From the NCBI RefSeq assembly GCF_000010325.1, contig NC_009662.1:826501-890500 (forward strand): a stretch of 64,000 nt of DNA. Reading direction: 5' to 3'. Below are positions 38,122 to 47,222 of the stretch, piece by piece; positions within the stretch are counted from its first letter, which is position 1, and each line of letters starts with the position of its first letter. Position numbers and translations under genes: made by a program. The DNA comes from Nitratiruptor sp. SB155-2. GTDB taxonomy: Bacteria; Campylobacterota; Campylobacteria; Campylobacterales; Nitratiruptoraceae. The notes under the pieces were generated by a model. It saw only the letters and a list, made by a program, of their open reading frames with translations, did not search any database and was not told where the DNA came from.

Positions 38122-39360
38122 ATGGAGCATTTTTTGAAAAAGGCAAAAGCATCAGCATCTGAACTTCTACGAATCGATGGAGCAAAGAAAAAATCTGTTT
38201 TGTTGCAAATAGCTGATGACATTGAAAAAAATAGTAACAAAATATTGGCAGCGAATGAAAAAGATATGGCACTTGCCAGGGAGATGAACCTCTCTTCGGC
38301 TTTGATCGATAGACTCTTTTTAGATGAAAAGAGAGTTCGTTCAATGGCAGAGTCTGTTAGAGAAATTGCCATGTTGAAAGATCCTGTCGGTAGAGTACTG
38401 GATGGGTGGGTCCTGGACAATGGACTTCGCATCGAGAAGGTTTCTATACCAATAGGTGTCATAGGCATAATCTACGAATCCAGACCAAATGTTACCAGTG
38501 ATGCAGCGGCTTTGTGCTTCAAATCCGGAAATGTCTCTATTTTAAAAGGTGGAAAAGAGGCAAAAAACTCCAATGAGGCGATAGCAGAAACTATTCAAGC
38601 GGTTCTTGAAAAAAACGATCTTCCTAAAGAACTTGTTTCACTTCTTCCCGACTATAGCAGAGAAGGCGTCGAAAAATTGATCAAGATGGATAAATATGTG
38701 GATCTTATCATTCCACGAGGAGGAGAAGGTCTCATACGATATGTGAGCGAAAATGCAACCGTACCGGTTGTTAAACATGATAAAGGTTTATGTCACACCT
38801 ATATCGATAAGGATGCAGATTTTGATAAAGCGGTCGCGATTGCGGTTAATGCAAAAGTACAACGTCCAGGTGTATGTAACGCCATGGAGACACTTTTGGT
38901 AGATTATGCGATAAAAGATGAGATTCTTTTGAAACTCTATGAAGCATTTAAGCCTCATATGACAACACTTAAAGGGTGTGCATTAACGAAGGAGGTTTTG
39001 CCTGATATTGAAACGGCAAGCGAAGAGGATTTTCATACGGAATATCTTGAAAATATTCTCTCTATCAAGGTTGTGGATGGTGTAGAAGAAGCGATAGAAC
39101 ATATCAGAAAATATGGAAGTGGTCATAGCGAAGCGATTGTAACAGAAAACTATACCACGGCTGAAAAATTTATGAATGAAGTGGATGCTGCATGTGTATA
39201 TGTAAACGCTTCCACAAGATTTACCGATGGAGGTGTGTTCGGATTTGGTGCTGAAGTGGGTATTTCTACCAATAAACTTCATGCAAGAGGTCCCATGGGA
39301 ATTAATGACTTGACAACATATAAATACAAAATATATGGCGAGGGCCAGATACGGCAATGA
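38122..39360 (+). CDS. proA: Gamma-glutamyl phosphate reductase
   Basis: A 412-residue enzyme of proline biosynthesis that reduces gamma-glutamyl phosphate to the semialdehyde. The catalytic cysteine is in RPGVCNAMETLLV. VIYESRPNVTSDAAALCFKSGN-type sequence, LIIPRGGEGLIRYVSENATVPVVKH and the C-terminal FGFGAEVGISTNKLHARGPMG are family signatures. No proB is adjacent. The TGA stop overlaps the cheB start (ATGA). Confidence 0.97.
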   Translation: MEHFLKKAKASASELLRIDGAKKKSVLLQIADDIEKNSNKILAANEKDMALAREMNLSSALIDRLFLDEKRVRSMAESVREIAMLKDPVGRVLDGWVLDNGLRIEKVSIPIGVIGIIYESRPNVTSDAAALCFKSGNVSILKGGKEAKNSNEAIAETIQAVLEKNDLPKELVSLLPDYSREGVEKLIKMDKYVDLIIPRGGEGLIRYVSENATVPVVKHDKGLCHTYIDKDADFDKAVAIAVNAKVQRPGVCNAMETLLVDYAIKDEILLKLYEAFKPHMTTLKGCALTKEVLPDIETASEEDFHTEYLENILSIKVVDGVEEAIEHIRKYGSGHSEAIVTENYTTAEKFMNEVDAACVYVNASTRFTDGGVFGFGAEVGISTNKLHARGPMGINDLTTYKYKIYGEGQIRQ

Positions 39361-39941
39361 CGCCGCAAAAATGTGTCTTGATTGGTGCTTCCACAGGGGG
39401 TCCAGAATTTATAGAAAAGATTGCAATGGTATTGCCTAAGGCTTATCCTTATCCGATATGCGTTGTTTTACACTTCCCTATGCATTTTTCTGCTTCCTAT
39501 GCAAAAAGACTTGATGAACACAGCGCTGTGCATGTTACAGAAGCCGAAGATGGTATGAAATTGTATCCGGGAACGATGTACATAGCAAAGAGCGGCCGGC
39601 ATATGTGTTTTGGGAAGGATGGGCATAATATTGTAATACAACTGAAAAATAAAAATAGAGAAGAACTTTTCACTCCTAGTGTCGATGCGATGTTCCTGAG
39701 TGCAAAAGATGTTTTTGATCCTAAACATATATTGGCCGTTTTGCTGACGGGAATCGGGAGTGATGGTGCTTTAGGAATGGTTGAACTTAAAAAGGCAGGC
39801 GCTTTGACCATCGCCCAGGATGAAAAGAGCTCTATAGTATATGGTATGCCTAAAGAGGCTTTTGCAAGAGGGGGCGTTGTAAAGATACTTCCTTTTCATG
39901 AAATAGTGAAAGAGATACTTCGTTTTGGAGAGAAAAGATAA
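39357..39941 (+). CDS. cheB: Chemoreceptor methylesterase CheB (catalytic domain only)
   Basis: A 194-residue protein that removes methyl groups from chemoreceptor glutamates. The catalytic Ser lies in IGASTGGPE, His in VLHFPMHFS, and Asp in TGIGSDGALGMVELKKAGA. The receiver domain found in E. coli CheB is absent, as in Campylobacter and related species, so it cannot be regulated by CheA phosphorylation in the usual way. It is separated from cheR by a gene of unknown function. Confidence 0.93.
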   Translation: MTPQKCVLIGASTGGPEFIEKIAMVLPKAYPYPICVVLHFPMHFSASYAKRLDEHSAVHVTEAEDGMKLYPGTMYIAKSGRHMCFGKDGHNIVIQLKNKNREELFTPSVDAMFLSAKDVFDPKHILAVLLTGIGSDGALGMVELKKAGALTIAQDEKSSIVYGMPKEAFARGGVVKILPFHEIVKEILRFGEKR

Positions 39942-40450
39942 TGGGTTTTAAAAAAGGGGTACAAACACAAAAAATCATACGTTTCAAAGAGTTTGATGAA
40001 GCAAGGGATTATATTGAAAATTTCCAAAAATATCATCAAGACAATATCTATGCAGCGATCGACTATATGATAAGTCATAAAGAGTACTATTTTCTTTTGA
40101 AAAATCTTTTAAGACATCAACAAAACGGAAAAATTGAAAAGTTCGTAGAATATCTTTTTTCAAGATTAGAGTGTCTTAAACGTAATGAAGATCGGAAACT
40201 ATTAAAGCAGTTGTTACAGTGTAGGAATACTTACTTGCAAGAAAAAACATTTTCATTCATCATCAATTGCTGTGAGACTTTTGATATAAGTGACATGCTT
40301 GAGGATTATGAACCTTCTTTGCAACAGATAGAGCTTATCGTAAACCATTTGGAATGTGAATCAATCAAAAAATACACAGAAGCGCTTCAGAAAAAACTCT
40401 TAGAAAAATATCGTTTGTTAAGCAGGAACAAAGATGCTGAACTTGGATGA
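39941..40450 (+). CDS. Unrecognised helical protein between cheB and cheR
   Basis: A 169-residue soluble protein, predicted mostly helical from its Leu/Lys/Glu pattern, with no signal peptide and no membrane segment. Repeated helix pairs (YFLLKNLLRHQQNGKIEKF, RKLLKQLLQCRNTYLQEKTF) suggest an alpha-solenoid or HEAT-like fold. Cysteines occur at LECLKR, LQCRNT, INCCET and LECESI. It shares a TAATG junction with cheB and overlaps cheR by 17 bases, so the three are translationally coupled. An adaptor role in receptor methylation is a guess from position. Confidence 0.8.
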   Translation: MGFKKGVQTQKIIRFKEFDEARDYIENFQKYHQDNIYAAIDYMISHKEYYFLLKNLLRHQQNGKIEKFVEYLFSRLECLKRNEDRKLLKQLLQCRNTYLQEKTFSFIINCCETFDISDMLEDYEPSLQQIELIVNHLECESIKKYTEALQKKLLEKYRLLSRNKDAELG

Positions 40451-41249
40451 ATTGAAAAAAATCCGCGATTATATCGATGAAAAAACCGGTATTTTCATAG
40501 AGGATGATATTCTAACGACTGTATATAAAAGAAAAATAGAAAATTTTATGAAAGAAAATGATTTCGATCTTTTTTCGGATTTTTTCCATGCACTTCAAGA
40601 TAGGGCCATTTTGCAAGACTTTATCAATATCATTACGATCAATGAAAGCTATTTTTTTAGAGAAAAACACCAATTTGACGTGTTGGTCAAGTATGTATTG
40701 CCAGAACTTGATACAGTACGTCCATCTAGCGATACGATAAACATTCTCTCTTCACCATGCTCTTCTGGTGAGGAGATTTATACGATAGCCATGGTCATTA
40801 AACAGGAATCACCCGTTTTTCACAAAAGAGATTTTTCTCTTGTAGGAATCGATATCAACTCTTTCATTTTGCAAATGGCGAAAAAAGGAGTTTATAATTC
40901 ACGAAGTGTTATGGCCGTTCCAAAAACCTATCTTGATACTTATTTTCATAAGATGGAAGATGGGTATCTTATCGATAAAGAATTTGTAAACAATGTTGAA
41001 TTTCACAATATCAATGTCATGGACTATTACGCTATGAGGCGCCTTGGAGTGTTCGATATCATATTTTCTAGAAATATGCTTATCTATTTCAGTTCAAAGG
41101 CAAGAAAGAGTATACTTTCGACATACTATTCTATGCTCAAGCCCGGAGGATATCTATTTTTAGGCCATGCGGAACAGATACCCAAAGATATGGATCTTTT
41201 TAAACAGATCAATATTCAAGGAACCACTTTGTACAAAAAATTAGTTTAA
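40434..41249 (+). CDS. cheR: Chemotaxis protein methyltransferase CheR
   Basis: A 271-residue enzyme that methylates chemoreceptor glutamates using S-adenosylmethionine. The N-terminal helical domain precedes the methyltransferase domain with [34 protein letters not shown] and [31 protein letters not shown] and [13 protein letters not shown] are also conserved. It has no C-terminal TPR or receptor-tethering pentapeptide sensor that I can see. Overlap with the unknown gene upstream links it to cheB. Confidence 0.94.
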   Translation: MLNLDELKKIRDYIDEKTGIFIEDDILTTVYKRKIENFMKENDFDLFSDFFHALQDRAILQDFINIITINESYFFREKHQFDVLVKYVLPELDTVRPSSDTINILSSPCSSGEEIYTIAMVIKQESPVFHKRDFSLVGIDINSFILQMAKKGVYNSRSVMAVPKTYLDTYFHKMEDGYLIDKEFVNNVEFHNINVMDYYAMRRLGVFDIIFSRNMLIYFSSKARKSILSTYYSMLKPGGYLFLGHAEQIPKDMDLFKQINIQGTTLYKKLV

Positions 41250-41259
41250 AGGAGATGTT

Positions 41260-41586
41260 ATGAACATACCAAAGTGTCCAAAATGCGAAAGCGAATATGT
41301 TTACGAAGATGGAGAACTCTTTATCTGTCCTGAATGTGGATTCGAATTTGACAAAGAGTACAAAGAGGAGGGGCTCATTGTCAAAGACGCACATGGCAAT
41401 ATTTTGCAAGATGGCGATACCGTCGTAGTGATGAAAGATTTGAAGGTCAAAGGAGCAAGTGGTTCCGTAAAAGCTGGAACGAAAGTGAAAAATATCAGAC
41501 TTTGTGAAGGCGATCACAATATTGACTGCAAAATCCCAGGTTTTGGTGCAATGAAGTTAAAAAGCGAATTTGTCAAAAAAGCCTAA
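41260..41586 (+). CDS. PhnA/YjdM-family zinc-ribbon protein
   Basis: A 108-residue protein. An N-terminal zinc ribbon has [25 protein letters not shown] (two CxxC pairs), shown here only as its pattern CPKC and CPEC about 19 residues apart. The C-terminal part has the PhnA signature [25 protein letters not shown] and the ending [14 protein letters not shown]. Despite the old name, no phosphonate genes are nearby, and the molecular role is not known. Confidence 0.88.
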   Translation: MNIPKCPKCESEYVYEDGELFICPECGFEFDKEYKEEGLIVKDAHGNILQDGDTVVVMKDLKVKGASGSVKAGTKVKNIRLCEGDHNIDCKIPGFGAMKLKSEFVKKA

Positions 41587-41593
41587 TTGCTTC

Positions 41594-42169
41594 ATGGAAA
41601 AAGTTTTAGAGATTGAGGATCTGACTTTTGGGTATACCAAAGATAGGCCACTCTTTTCCAACTTTTCCATAAGTGTCCAAAAAGGGGAATTGGTCTCTAT
41701 TGTTGGACCAAGTGGAATCGGAAAAAGCACGCTTTTTGAACTTATTAGCGGTTTTTTAAAACCATGGAGTGGTACTATCCGGGCCCAAAAACTATCCACC
41801 ATTTTTCAAGATCCCTATAGCTCTTTTCATCCAACATATACAATTTTGGAACAAATTAAGGATGTGGCTTCTTTGGAAGGTCTTGAAGAGTTGGCAAAAA
41901 GCATGGATATCGAAAAAGAGATTTTAAATAAATATCCTCATGAAATTTCAGGTGGACAGTTGCAGCGGTGTTCCATTTTAAGAGCAATTTTGATGAAGCC
42001 AAAACTGTTACTTGCTGATGAGCCGACAAGTGCACTAGATAATGTCACACAACTCAAAGTCATGAAAACACTTTTGCAATTTTTGGATCGAGTAGGTATT
42101 TTATTGATTACACATGACCTTGAACTGGCAAAATGGTGCAGTGATAAAATTATAGAAATTTCAGAGTAG
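41594..42169 (+). CDS. Orphan ABC transporter ATP-binding protein
   Basis: About 191 residues, short for an ABC ATPase. Walker A GPSGIGKSTL, a Q-loop in TIFQDPYSSFHPT, signature SGGQLQRCSIL, Walker B LLLADEPTSALD and the H-loop THDLEL are all intact. The DPYSSFHP block resembles peptide/nickel (Dpp/Opp) family ATPases. It lacks the C-terminal extension of that family, and no permease or binding protein gene is adjacent. The start is uncertain: an in-frame TTG at 41570 overlaps the zinc-ribbon gene, and neither start has a strong ribosome site. Confidence 0.82.
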   Translation: MEKVLEIEDLTFGYTKDRPLFSNFSISVQKGELVSIVGPSGIGKSTLFELISGFLKPWSGTIRAQKLSTIFQDPYSSFHPTYTILEQIKDVASLEGLEELAKSMDIEKEILNKYPHEISGGQLQRCSILRAILMKPKLLLADEPTSALDNVTQLKVMKTLLQFLDRVGILLITHDLELAKWCSDKIIEISE

Positions 42170-42171
42170 CT

Positions 42172-44127
42172 CTAGATTAGCCATTTTTTTTCAAAATCGT
42201 CTTTACAAAGCGGTTTATCAAAATAGTATCCTTGAATCAGATGGCAATCAAGATCAAGTAATATATCCAACTGTTCTTGATCTTCTACCCCTTCAGCAAT
42301 GATTTTATAACCAAGACCTTTAGCAATCTCTACAATTGCATGTACAATAATTCTATCATCTTTATTTTTTACAATATCATCGATGAATGTTTTATCTATT
42401 TTAATCTTATCAACAGGAAATTTTTTGATGTAAAAAAGTGAGGAGTACCCAGTACCAAAATCATCGATAGAGATGGAAAATCCATGATCATGCAGTTTTT
42501 TGAGCATTCGTAAAGTAGTTTCTAGGTTTTGCATAATGGATGTCTCTGTAATTTCTAACTCAATCGAAGATGTATCAATACCATTTTTCTGAATTAGGTT
42601 TGTGAATTTGTAATAGAAATTACTTTGTGCAAAATGGTTAGCAGAGATATTGATAGCAATTTTTTGTGAAAATCCATAGCGCTCTTTCCACTCTTTAATA
42701 TCCTGGACAACATGAGAAAAGACTATTTGATCAATTTGTTGAATCAAATTACGCTCTTCTGCAAGTGGAATGAAATGATAGGGAGTCAGTATCCCTTTTT
42801 GGGGATGTTTCCATCGAATAAGTGCTTCTGCTCCAATAAGTTTGTTAGATCGTGCATCAATTTGTGGTTGATAATAGATTAAGAATTGATCTTTTTGTAT
42901 TGCAATTTTTAGTTCATGTTCCAATATAAATTTAGATTCAACTTTATCTGCAAGCTGTTTATTGAAAAAAGAGAATCTATTTTTGCCTCGTTCTTTTGAA
43001 CGATACATTGCAATATCAGCATTTTTTAGAATATCTTCAACACTTTTCCCATCTTTAGGAAACTCAACAATACCAATGCTTATAGAAATATGGTACATAT
43101 TTTTGGATGGGGAGAGGACTATAGGGGGCTGTAATTTGTGAAAAATTTTATCGACAATTTTTGTTATGATTTTGGGACTATCTATGTTTTGGATAATAAT
43201 AACAAATTCATCCCCACCGACTCTTGCAAAGATATCATCTTTTCTTAAAATATTTCTAATACGATTTGCGAAATTTTTTAATATTTCATCACCAACATTA
43301 TGTCCTTTCGTATCATTAATAGTTTTGAAATTATCGATATCGATAAAAAGAAGATAAAACGGAATATTTTTTGTAATTAAATCGCGTAATTTCGTTTCAA
43401 GAAAAGAACGATTGTATAATCCTGTAAGAAGATCAAAATTTGCTCTTTTTATAAGTTTAACTTCATATTGTGTGAGCATTTTGAAAAGTTCATGAAAATT
43501 GTTAGTAAGTGAGCCGATTTCATTATCGATTCTCTTTTTAATTTTTTTATCAAAGCGCTCTTCATAATAGTGCAAAACTTTTTTATTGAGTCTTTCAAGA
43601 GGTATAATTATATTACTTTTAGTAAATTTTCTAATATTATATAAAGCGATTACAGAAATAGTTACAATTATAAATATAATCGTAATTAATTCTATAATAA
43701 TATTGTGCAATTGTCGTTGGAATGAGGCAACTAAAATGATTTTACCTAAATAGTTGTTGTTGTCATCATATATGGATAGAGGGAAGTACAGATCAAAATC
43801 ATCAAATGTAGGAGAATTGATAGATTGATGATGAAGAGGAAAAGATCTAGGATATAAAATTTGTCCATCATGTGTGTAAACAACTACATTCTTTACATCC
43901 TTAAATCCTAAAATTAAAGGAAAACTGTCTTGTATGTATTGTATATCTTTGAAAACTAAAGCGTCTTTTATATAATCGCCGTAGATCTTCGTCATATTTT
44001 CTACTTTTTCCCTGAAATCATTTATTGCACTATTAAATAAAAAAATGGCAATTGCTATTATAGATATTGTTATGGATAGTATGGCATTTTTTAAAAAATT
44101 TTTTTGAAATGTTTTAGCGAGTCCCAT
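42172..44127 (-). CDS. Membrane-bound GGDEF-EAL cyclic-di-GMP protein
   Basis: A 651-residue inner-membrane protein. Two membrane helices (about 13-32 and 142-163) flank a periplasmic sensor of about 110 residues. A HAMP-like linker follows. The GGDEF domain has an intact GGDEF at 304-308 and an I-site RKDD at 295-298. The EAL domain has EALIR near 434, DDFGTGYSS, AEGVE and QGYYF, so both synthesis and breakdown of c-di-GMP look chemically possible. The architecture of the N-terminal half parallels YfiN/TpbB. Three bases separate it from the YfiR-like gene, which is expected to act on its periplasmic domain. Confidence 0.92.
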   Translation of the reverse strand: MGLAKTFQKNFLKNAILSITISIIAIAIFLFNSAINDFREKVENMTKIYGDYIKDALVFKDIQYIQDSFPLILGFKDVKNVVVYTHDGQILYPRSFPLHHQSINSPTFDDFDLYFPLSIYDDNNNYLGKIILVASFQRQLHNIIIELITIIFIIVTISVIALYNIRKFTKSNIIIPLERLNKKVLHYYEERFDKKIKKRIDNEIGSLTNNFHELFKMLTQYEVKLIKRANFDLLTGLYNRSFLETKLRDLITKNIPFYLLFIDIDNFKTINDTKGHNVGDEILKNFANRIRNILRKDDIFARVGGDEFVIIIQNIDSPKIITKIVDKIFHKLQPPIVLSPSKNMYHISISIGIVEFPKDGKSVEDILKNADIAMYRSKERGKNRFSFFNKQLADKVESKFILEHELKIAIQKDQFLIYYQPQIDARSNKLIGAEALIRWKHPQKGILTPYHFIPLAEERNLIQQIDQIVFSHVVQDIKEWKERYGFSQKIAINISANHFAQSNFYYKFTNLIQKNGIDTSSIELEITETSIMQNLETTLRMLKKLHDHGFSISIDDFGTGYSSLFYIKKFPVDKIKIDKTFIDDIVKNKDDRIIVHAIVEIAKGLGYKIIAEGVEDQEQLDILLDLDCHLIQGYYFDKPLCKDDFEKKWLI

Positions 44128-44130
44128 AAT

Positions 44131-44601
44131 TCAATACTTTCTAACAGCTAGACGTAATAGTCGTGAACTGATTTTTATACGAGATTTTTTTATACTGTTT
44201 AAGTTGACTTCAAAACGGATGTTTTTGCCTATTTGTACTAAATTAATCATACCTCCTAATTTTCCTAAATTTTCACCATCAGTGATAAGCAGGATTTTGT
44301 TGTCTCTATTTACAATTTGATGAACAAGTTTCTGATCATTAGTGACTACGACGTTACATGCATCTATATCTTGAAGATAGTGTAAAATAATCTTTCCTTC
44401 TTGAACTCTTCTTTTTTCTAATATTCTCAATTTTTTTGCGTATGGTAAATTTGGATCAATGCATAAATGAATTGTTGACACATTCTTCCATTGTATATAT
44501 TTTAAAAAATTATATATGTATGCTACTTTAATATCATCTATATTTGCACTTTTCGCAAAAAGGAAGAGAGTGAAGAGAATACTGAAAAGTATCTTTTTCA
44601 A
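44131..44601 (-). CDS. YfiR-like (DUF4154) periplasmic protein
   Basis: A 156-residue protein with signal peptide MKKILFSILFTLFLFA. The DUF4154/YfiR pattern is visible: VAYIYNFLKYIQW early, a middle nucleotide-free beta region, and the terminal block GGMINLVQIGKNIRFEVNL then RIKISSRLLRLA. In Pseudomonas YfiR binds the periplasmic part of diguanylate cyclase YfiN and holds it off. It starts with TTG overlapping the TGA stop of the receptor gene (TTGA) and is followed after three bases by a membrane GGDEF-EAL gene, so the same type of control is likely here. Confidence 0.86.
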   Translation of the reverse strand: MKKILFSILFTLFLFAKSANIDDIKVAYIYNFLKYIQWKNVSTIHLCIDPNLPYAKKLRILEKRRVQEGKIILHYLQDIDACNVVVTNDQKLVHQIVNRDNKILLITDGENLGKLGGMINLVQIGKNIRFEVNLNSIKKSRIKISSRLLRLAVRKY

Positions 44602-46466
44602 AATTTATATCCTATATTGATACGTACTGTTCTACCATGATCGGAATTAAAATCTTGTAGATGCTCTTTCCCAACAGGCGTTTTATAATGGGTATTGAAA
44701 ATATTATCTATTGATAATTTGAATTTAAATCTTCTATTTTGATGTTGTAATGTGAAATGGGGAATGATTCTATTATTGAGTGTCCGTTGCCATGATTTGA
44801 TTTTGGAAAGGTAATCAATCCAAAACATAATATTGAAATGGTTTTTATGATAAATAGTTTTGAAATCGAACATATGCTTTGGAGCATTTATAAGCCAACT
44901 ACCTAGATAATCTTTGGCATAGGTATATGTATATCCGAAATCATATGAAAAATTCATGTAGTTAATTCGAAAATTGCAGTCAAAGCCTTGTGATGTAATA
45001 TAAGGTATATTAGTATATTCAAGTGGTGACGAATCTTTTTGTATGATAAGATCTTCAATTTTAGTGTAGAATAAAGAAGTACTGAATTTCCAATTATCAT
45101 GTATTGTTTGATATAGAATTTCATAATTGTATGCAGTTTCCGGTCTAATATCTCTTTTTCCTGAAAAATTTGGATCATCACTATAATACAGTTCATATGA
45201 ATTTGGAACTCGAAAAGCAGTGGAAAAAAGAAATTTAATTGAGGACATTTCATCGATTGAAAATATATAAGCACATCTTGGTGAGAGTTTTTCTCCCCTA
45301 TTGTCTATATGATCATACCGGATACCAAATGAAAAATTGGATGGTCCGTTGTAGTACTCGAATTGAGAAAAGAGCGCTTTTTTGTGATCTCTGTGATTTG
45401 TATCGAGTATTTTAATGGAATTACTGTTGGCTATTTGTCTATTTTCTAATGAATAAACAATATCAAACCCTAGGAGAAATCTCAATCTATCCAATTTTTG
45501 GATTGCTATGGTTTCAAAATCGATCCAACTATTTTTAGCTGTATCAATCCATGGACCTGTATCATATAAAAAAGATCCTTCATATTGATAGATATTATAG
45601 GAAAATCTATTTTGTAGTGTTATGGTATCATAGTCTTTTCTATAAGAATATCCAAATATAATTCTTTCATCAATATTATATTGTTCGGATCCGGGAATGA
45701 CATTCCATGGAAAAGTAGGGTCATATTTTTTTCTTTTGACGTAACCACCATGAAGTGTTAATGTATCGCTTAAAGCATATTTGAAATATATTTTTTTTGC
45801 ATATTCTCGATCATTCGCATAAAAATTTTTTTGTAAGGAATATGAATAATAAGTATCTATTCCTTTTCGATCAAAAACAGAACTAAATATTTGAAAGTTA
45901 TTTATACTATAAGACAAGAGAGCCTTTTTCTCATCTTTGCTCCCATACAGTAATGATACTCTAGAATCGTTTTGTTTTGTAATGATATTAACAATAGCTA
46001 AAAAAGCATTGGAGCCATACAAAGATGAAGAAGGATTTCTAATTATTTCTATTCGCTGAATATTGTCAAGATCAAGTAAACTTCCGTTTTGGAAAAAACT
46101 TGAGGAGAAGATATTATCATTTAACCGAAAACCATCAACCAATATAATGAATTTTGAGCCCCAATCTCCAAACATTCCATATCCGTGGAAACCCATATAT
46201 CCATATGCATGATCATTACTGAAGTAAAAACCATTAATACTTTGTAAAAGCTCACCCAATGTTTGGTAAGGGCCTTCTTGAATTTCCTCTTCATTGATAA
46301 CGATAATGTCTGCGGGAGCTTTTAATATAGATTGTGTATATTTTGAAGCTGTAGATACTTTGGTTATTTCGATTGCCCCTAGCTCTTCTATATCCAGGTC
46401 CAGGAGCTGTTCATCTTGGGCGAACAAAAAAATGGAAATGAAAAAAAGTATAAGTGCATAACGCAC
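44598..46466 (-). CDS. TonB-dependent outer-membrane receptor
   Basis: A 622-residue protein with signal peptide (MRYALILFFISIFLFAQ), a TonB-box-like segment (GAIEITKVSTASK), a plug domain (about 45-150, APADIIVINEEEI, RIEIIRNPSSSLYGSNAFLAIVNIITK) and a 22-strand-type barrel ending in an aromatic residue (RINIGYKF). The closest broad class is the FepA/BtuB/vitamin-B12 and siderophore group; the ligand cannot be told. It starts with GTG after AAGGG. It is the first gene of a three-gene unit with the YfiR-like and GGDEF-EAL genes, and is more A/T-rich than its neighbours. Confidence 0.92.
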   Translation of the reverse strand: MRYALILFFISIFLFAQDEQLLDLDIEELGAIEITKVSTASKYTQSILKAPADIIVINEEEIQEGPYQTLGELLQSINGFYFSNDHAYGYMGFHGYGMFGDWGSKFIILVDGFRLNDNIFSSSFFQNGSLLDLDNIQRIEIIRNPSSSLYGSNAFLAIVNIITKQNDSRVSLLYGSKDEKKALLSYSINNFQIFSSVFDRKGIDTYYSYSLQKNFYANDREYAKKIYFKYALSDTLTLHGGYVKRKKYDPTFPWNVIPGSEQYNIDERIIFGYSYRKDYDTITLQNRFSYNIYQYEGSFLYDTGPWIDTAKNSWIDFETIAIQKLDRLRFLLGFDIVYSLENRQIANSNSIKILDTNHRDHKKALFSQFEYYNGPSNFSFGIRYDHIDNRGEKLSPRCAYIFSIDEMSSIKFLFSTAFRVPNSYELYYSDDPNFSGKRDIRPETAYNYEILYQTIHDNWKFSTSLFYTKIEDLIIQKDSSPLEYTNIPYITSQGFDCNFRINYMNFSYDFGYTYTYAKDYLGSWLINAPKHMFDFKTIYHKNHFNIMFWIDYLSKIKSWQRTLNNRIIPHFTLQHQNRRFKFKLSIDNIFNTHYKTPVGKEHLQDFNSDHGRTVRINIGYKF

Positions 46467-46501
46467 AATAATACCCTTAGATAAAAATTTGGATTATTTT
46501 C

Positions 46502-46507
46502 ATTATA
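46502..46507 (-). promoter_or_regulatory. -10 element of the receptor-YfiR-GGDEF/EAL operon
   Basis: On the minus strand TATAAT lies 36 bases before the GTG start of the receptor gene, in the 63-bp gap after plsC's stop. The surroundings are very A/T-rich. No Fur-box palindrome was recognised. Confidence 0.45.
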
Positions 46508-46529
46508 TAATATTAAGTTTAAAGAATGC

Positions 46530-47222
46530 TTATGGGCAGAGTCGAGATTTTCCTTTGTCTACTGTTTCTTGCATTTTATGGCGAAGCTCTTTGAACCATT
46601 CATCTTGCGGATCTGGATAGAAGCTTGGCATGTAGATCACTTTGATGGTGCCCGGATTGAGTTCTAATGTTTTGCTATCGAAACGTTTTCTTGCACAAAC
46701 GATGACAATAGGTTGGACTTTTAGTTTTAGTTTTTCCGCTATGATCTTTGCTCCCGGTTTGAAGGGGAGTAGTTTGTCTCCTCTGGCACGAGTTCCTTCT
46801 GGAAAAATCGCAATCGTCTTCTTTTTCGATTTCTCTTTAGACTCTTTAAGAAGATGTATCAAAGATTTTCTATCTTCCCGATCTAGGCGAATATTTCCGG
46901 GAAGTTTTAAGAGAAGACCGAAAAAGGGGGTGTCGAAGAGTTCTTTTTTTGCAATCCAGACCATATCCCATGGATAGACAGATTCAATTACCGGTATATC
47001 GATGAGGCTTGAATGATTCATGATTATCATTTTTGCATCGGGATCTGGTTCCCCTTCTGTCACTACATTTATGCCAAGAAGAAAAAGGATTGCTTTCGTA
47101 AAGAATCGTTTTATCGATTTATACTGTTTTTTTGGGAAAATGATAAAAGTAAGAATATTCAAAGTAACCATTAGTACAATTATAAAAGCTGCGTATATAC
47201 CTCTAATCTTTGCAAACATCAT
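46530..47222 (-). CDS. plsC: 1-acyl-sn-glycerol-3-phosphate acyltransferase
   Basis: A 230-residue membrane-bound enzyme that adds the second acyl chain to make phosphatidic acid. The catalytic HX4D motif is in NHSSLIDIPV, and the substrate motif is IFPEGTRARGDKLLPFKPGA. One or two N-terminal hydrophobic segments (about 8-30) anchor it. The first two codons are both ATG, so the start is ambiguous by one residue. It overlaps the unknown membrane protein gene upstream by 20 bases and ends the ctpA-pur operon. Confidence 0.92.
   Translation of the reverse strand: MMFAKIRGIYAAFIIVLMVTLNILTFIIFPKKQYKSIKRFFTKAILFLLGINVVTEGEPDPDAKMIIMNHSSLIDIPVIESVYPWDMVWIAKKELFDTPFFGLLLKLPGNIRLDREDRKSLIHLLKESKEKSKKKTIAIFPEGTRARGDKLLPFKPGAKIIAEKLKLKVQPIVIVCARKRFDSKTLELNPGTIKVIYMPSFYPDPQDEWFKELRHKMQETVDKGKSRLCP

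Noticed and set aside
44598-46466. Frameshifted or broken TonB receptor, suspected because of strong A/T richness
   Set aside because: A single frame runs from signal peptide through plug to a terminal aromatic residue with normal length, so the gene looks intact.
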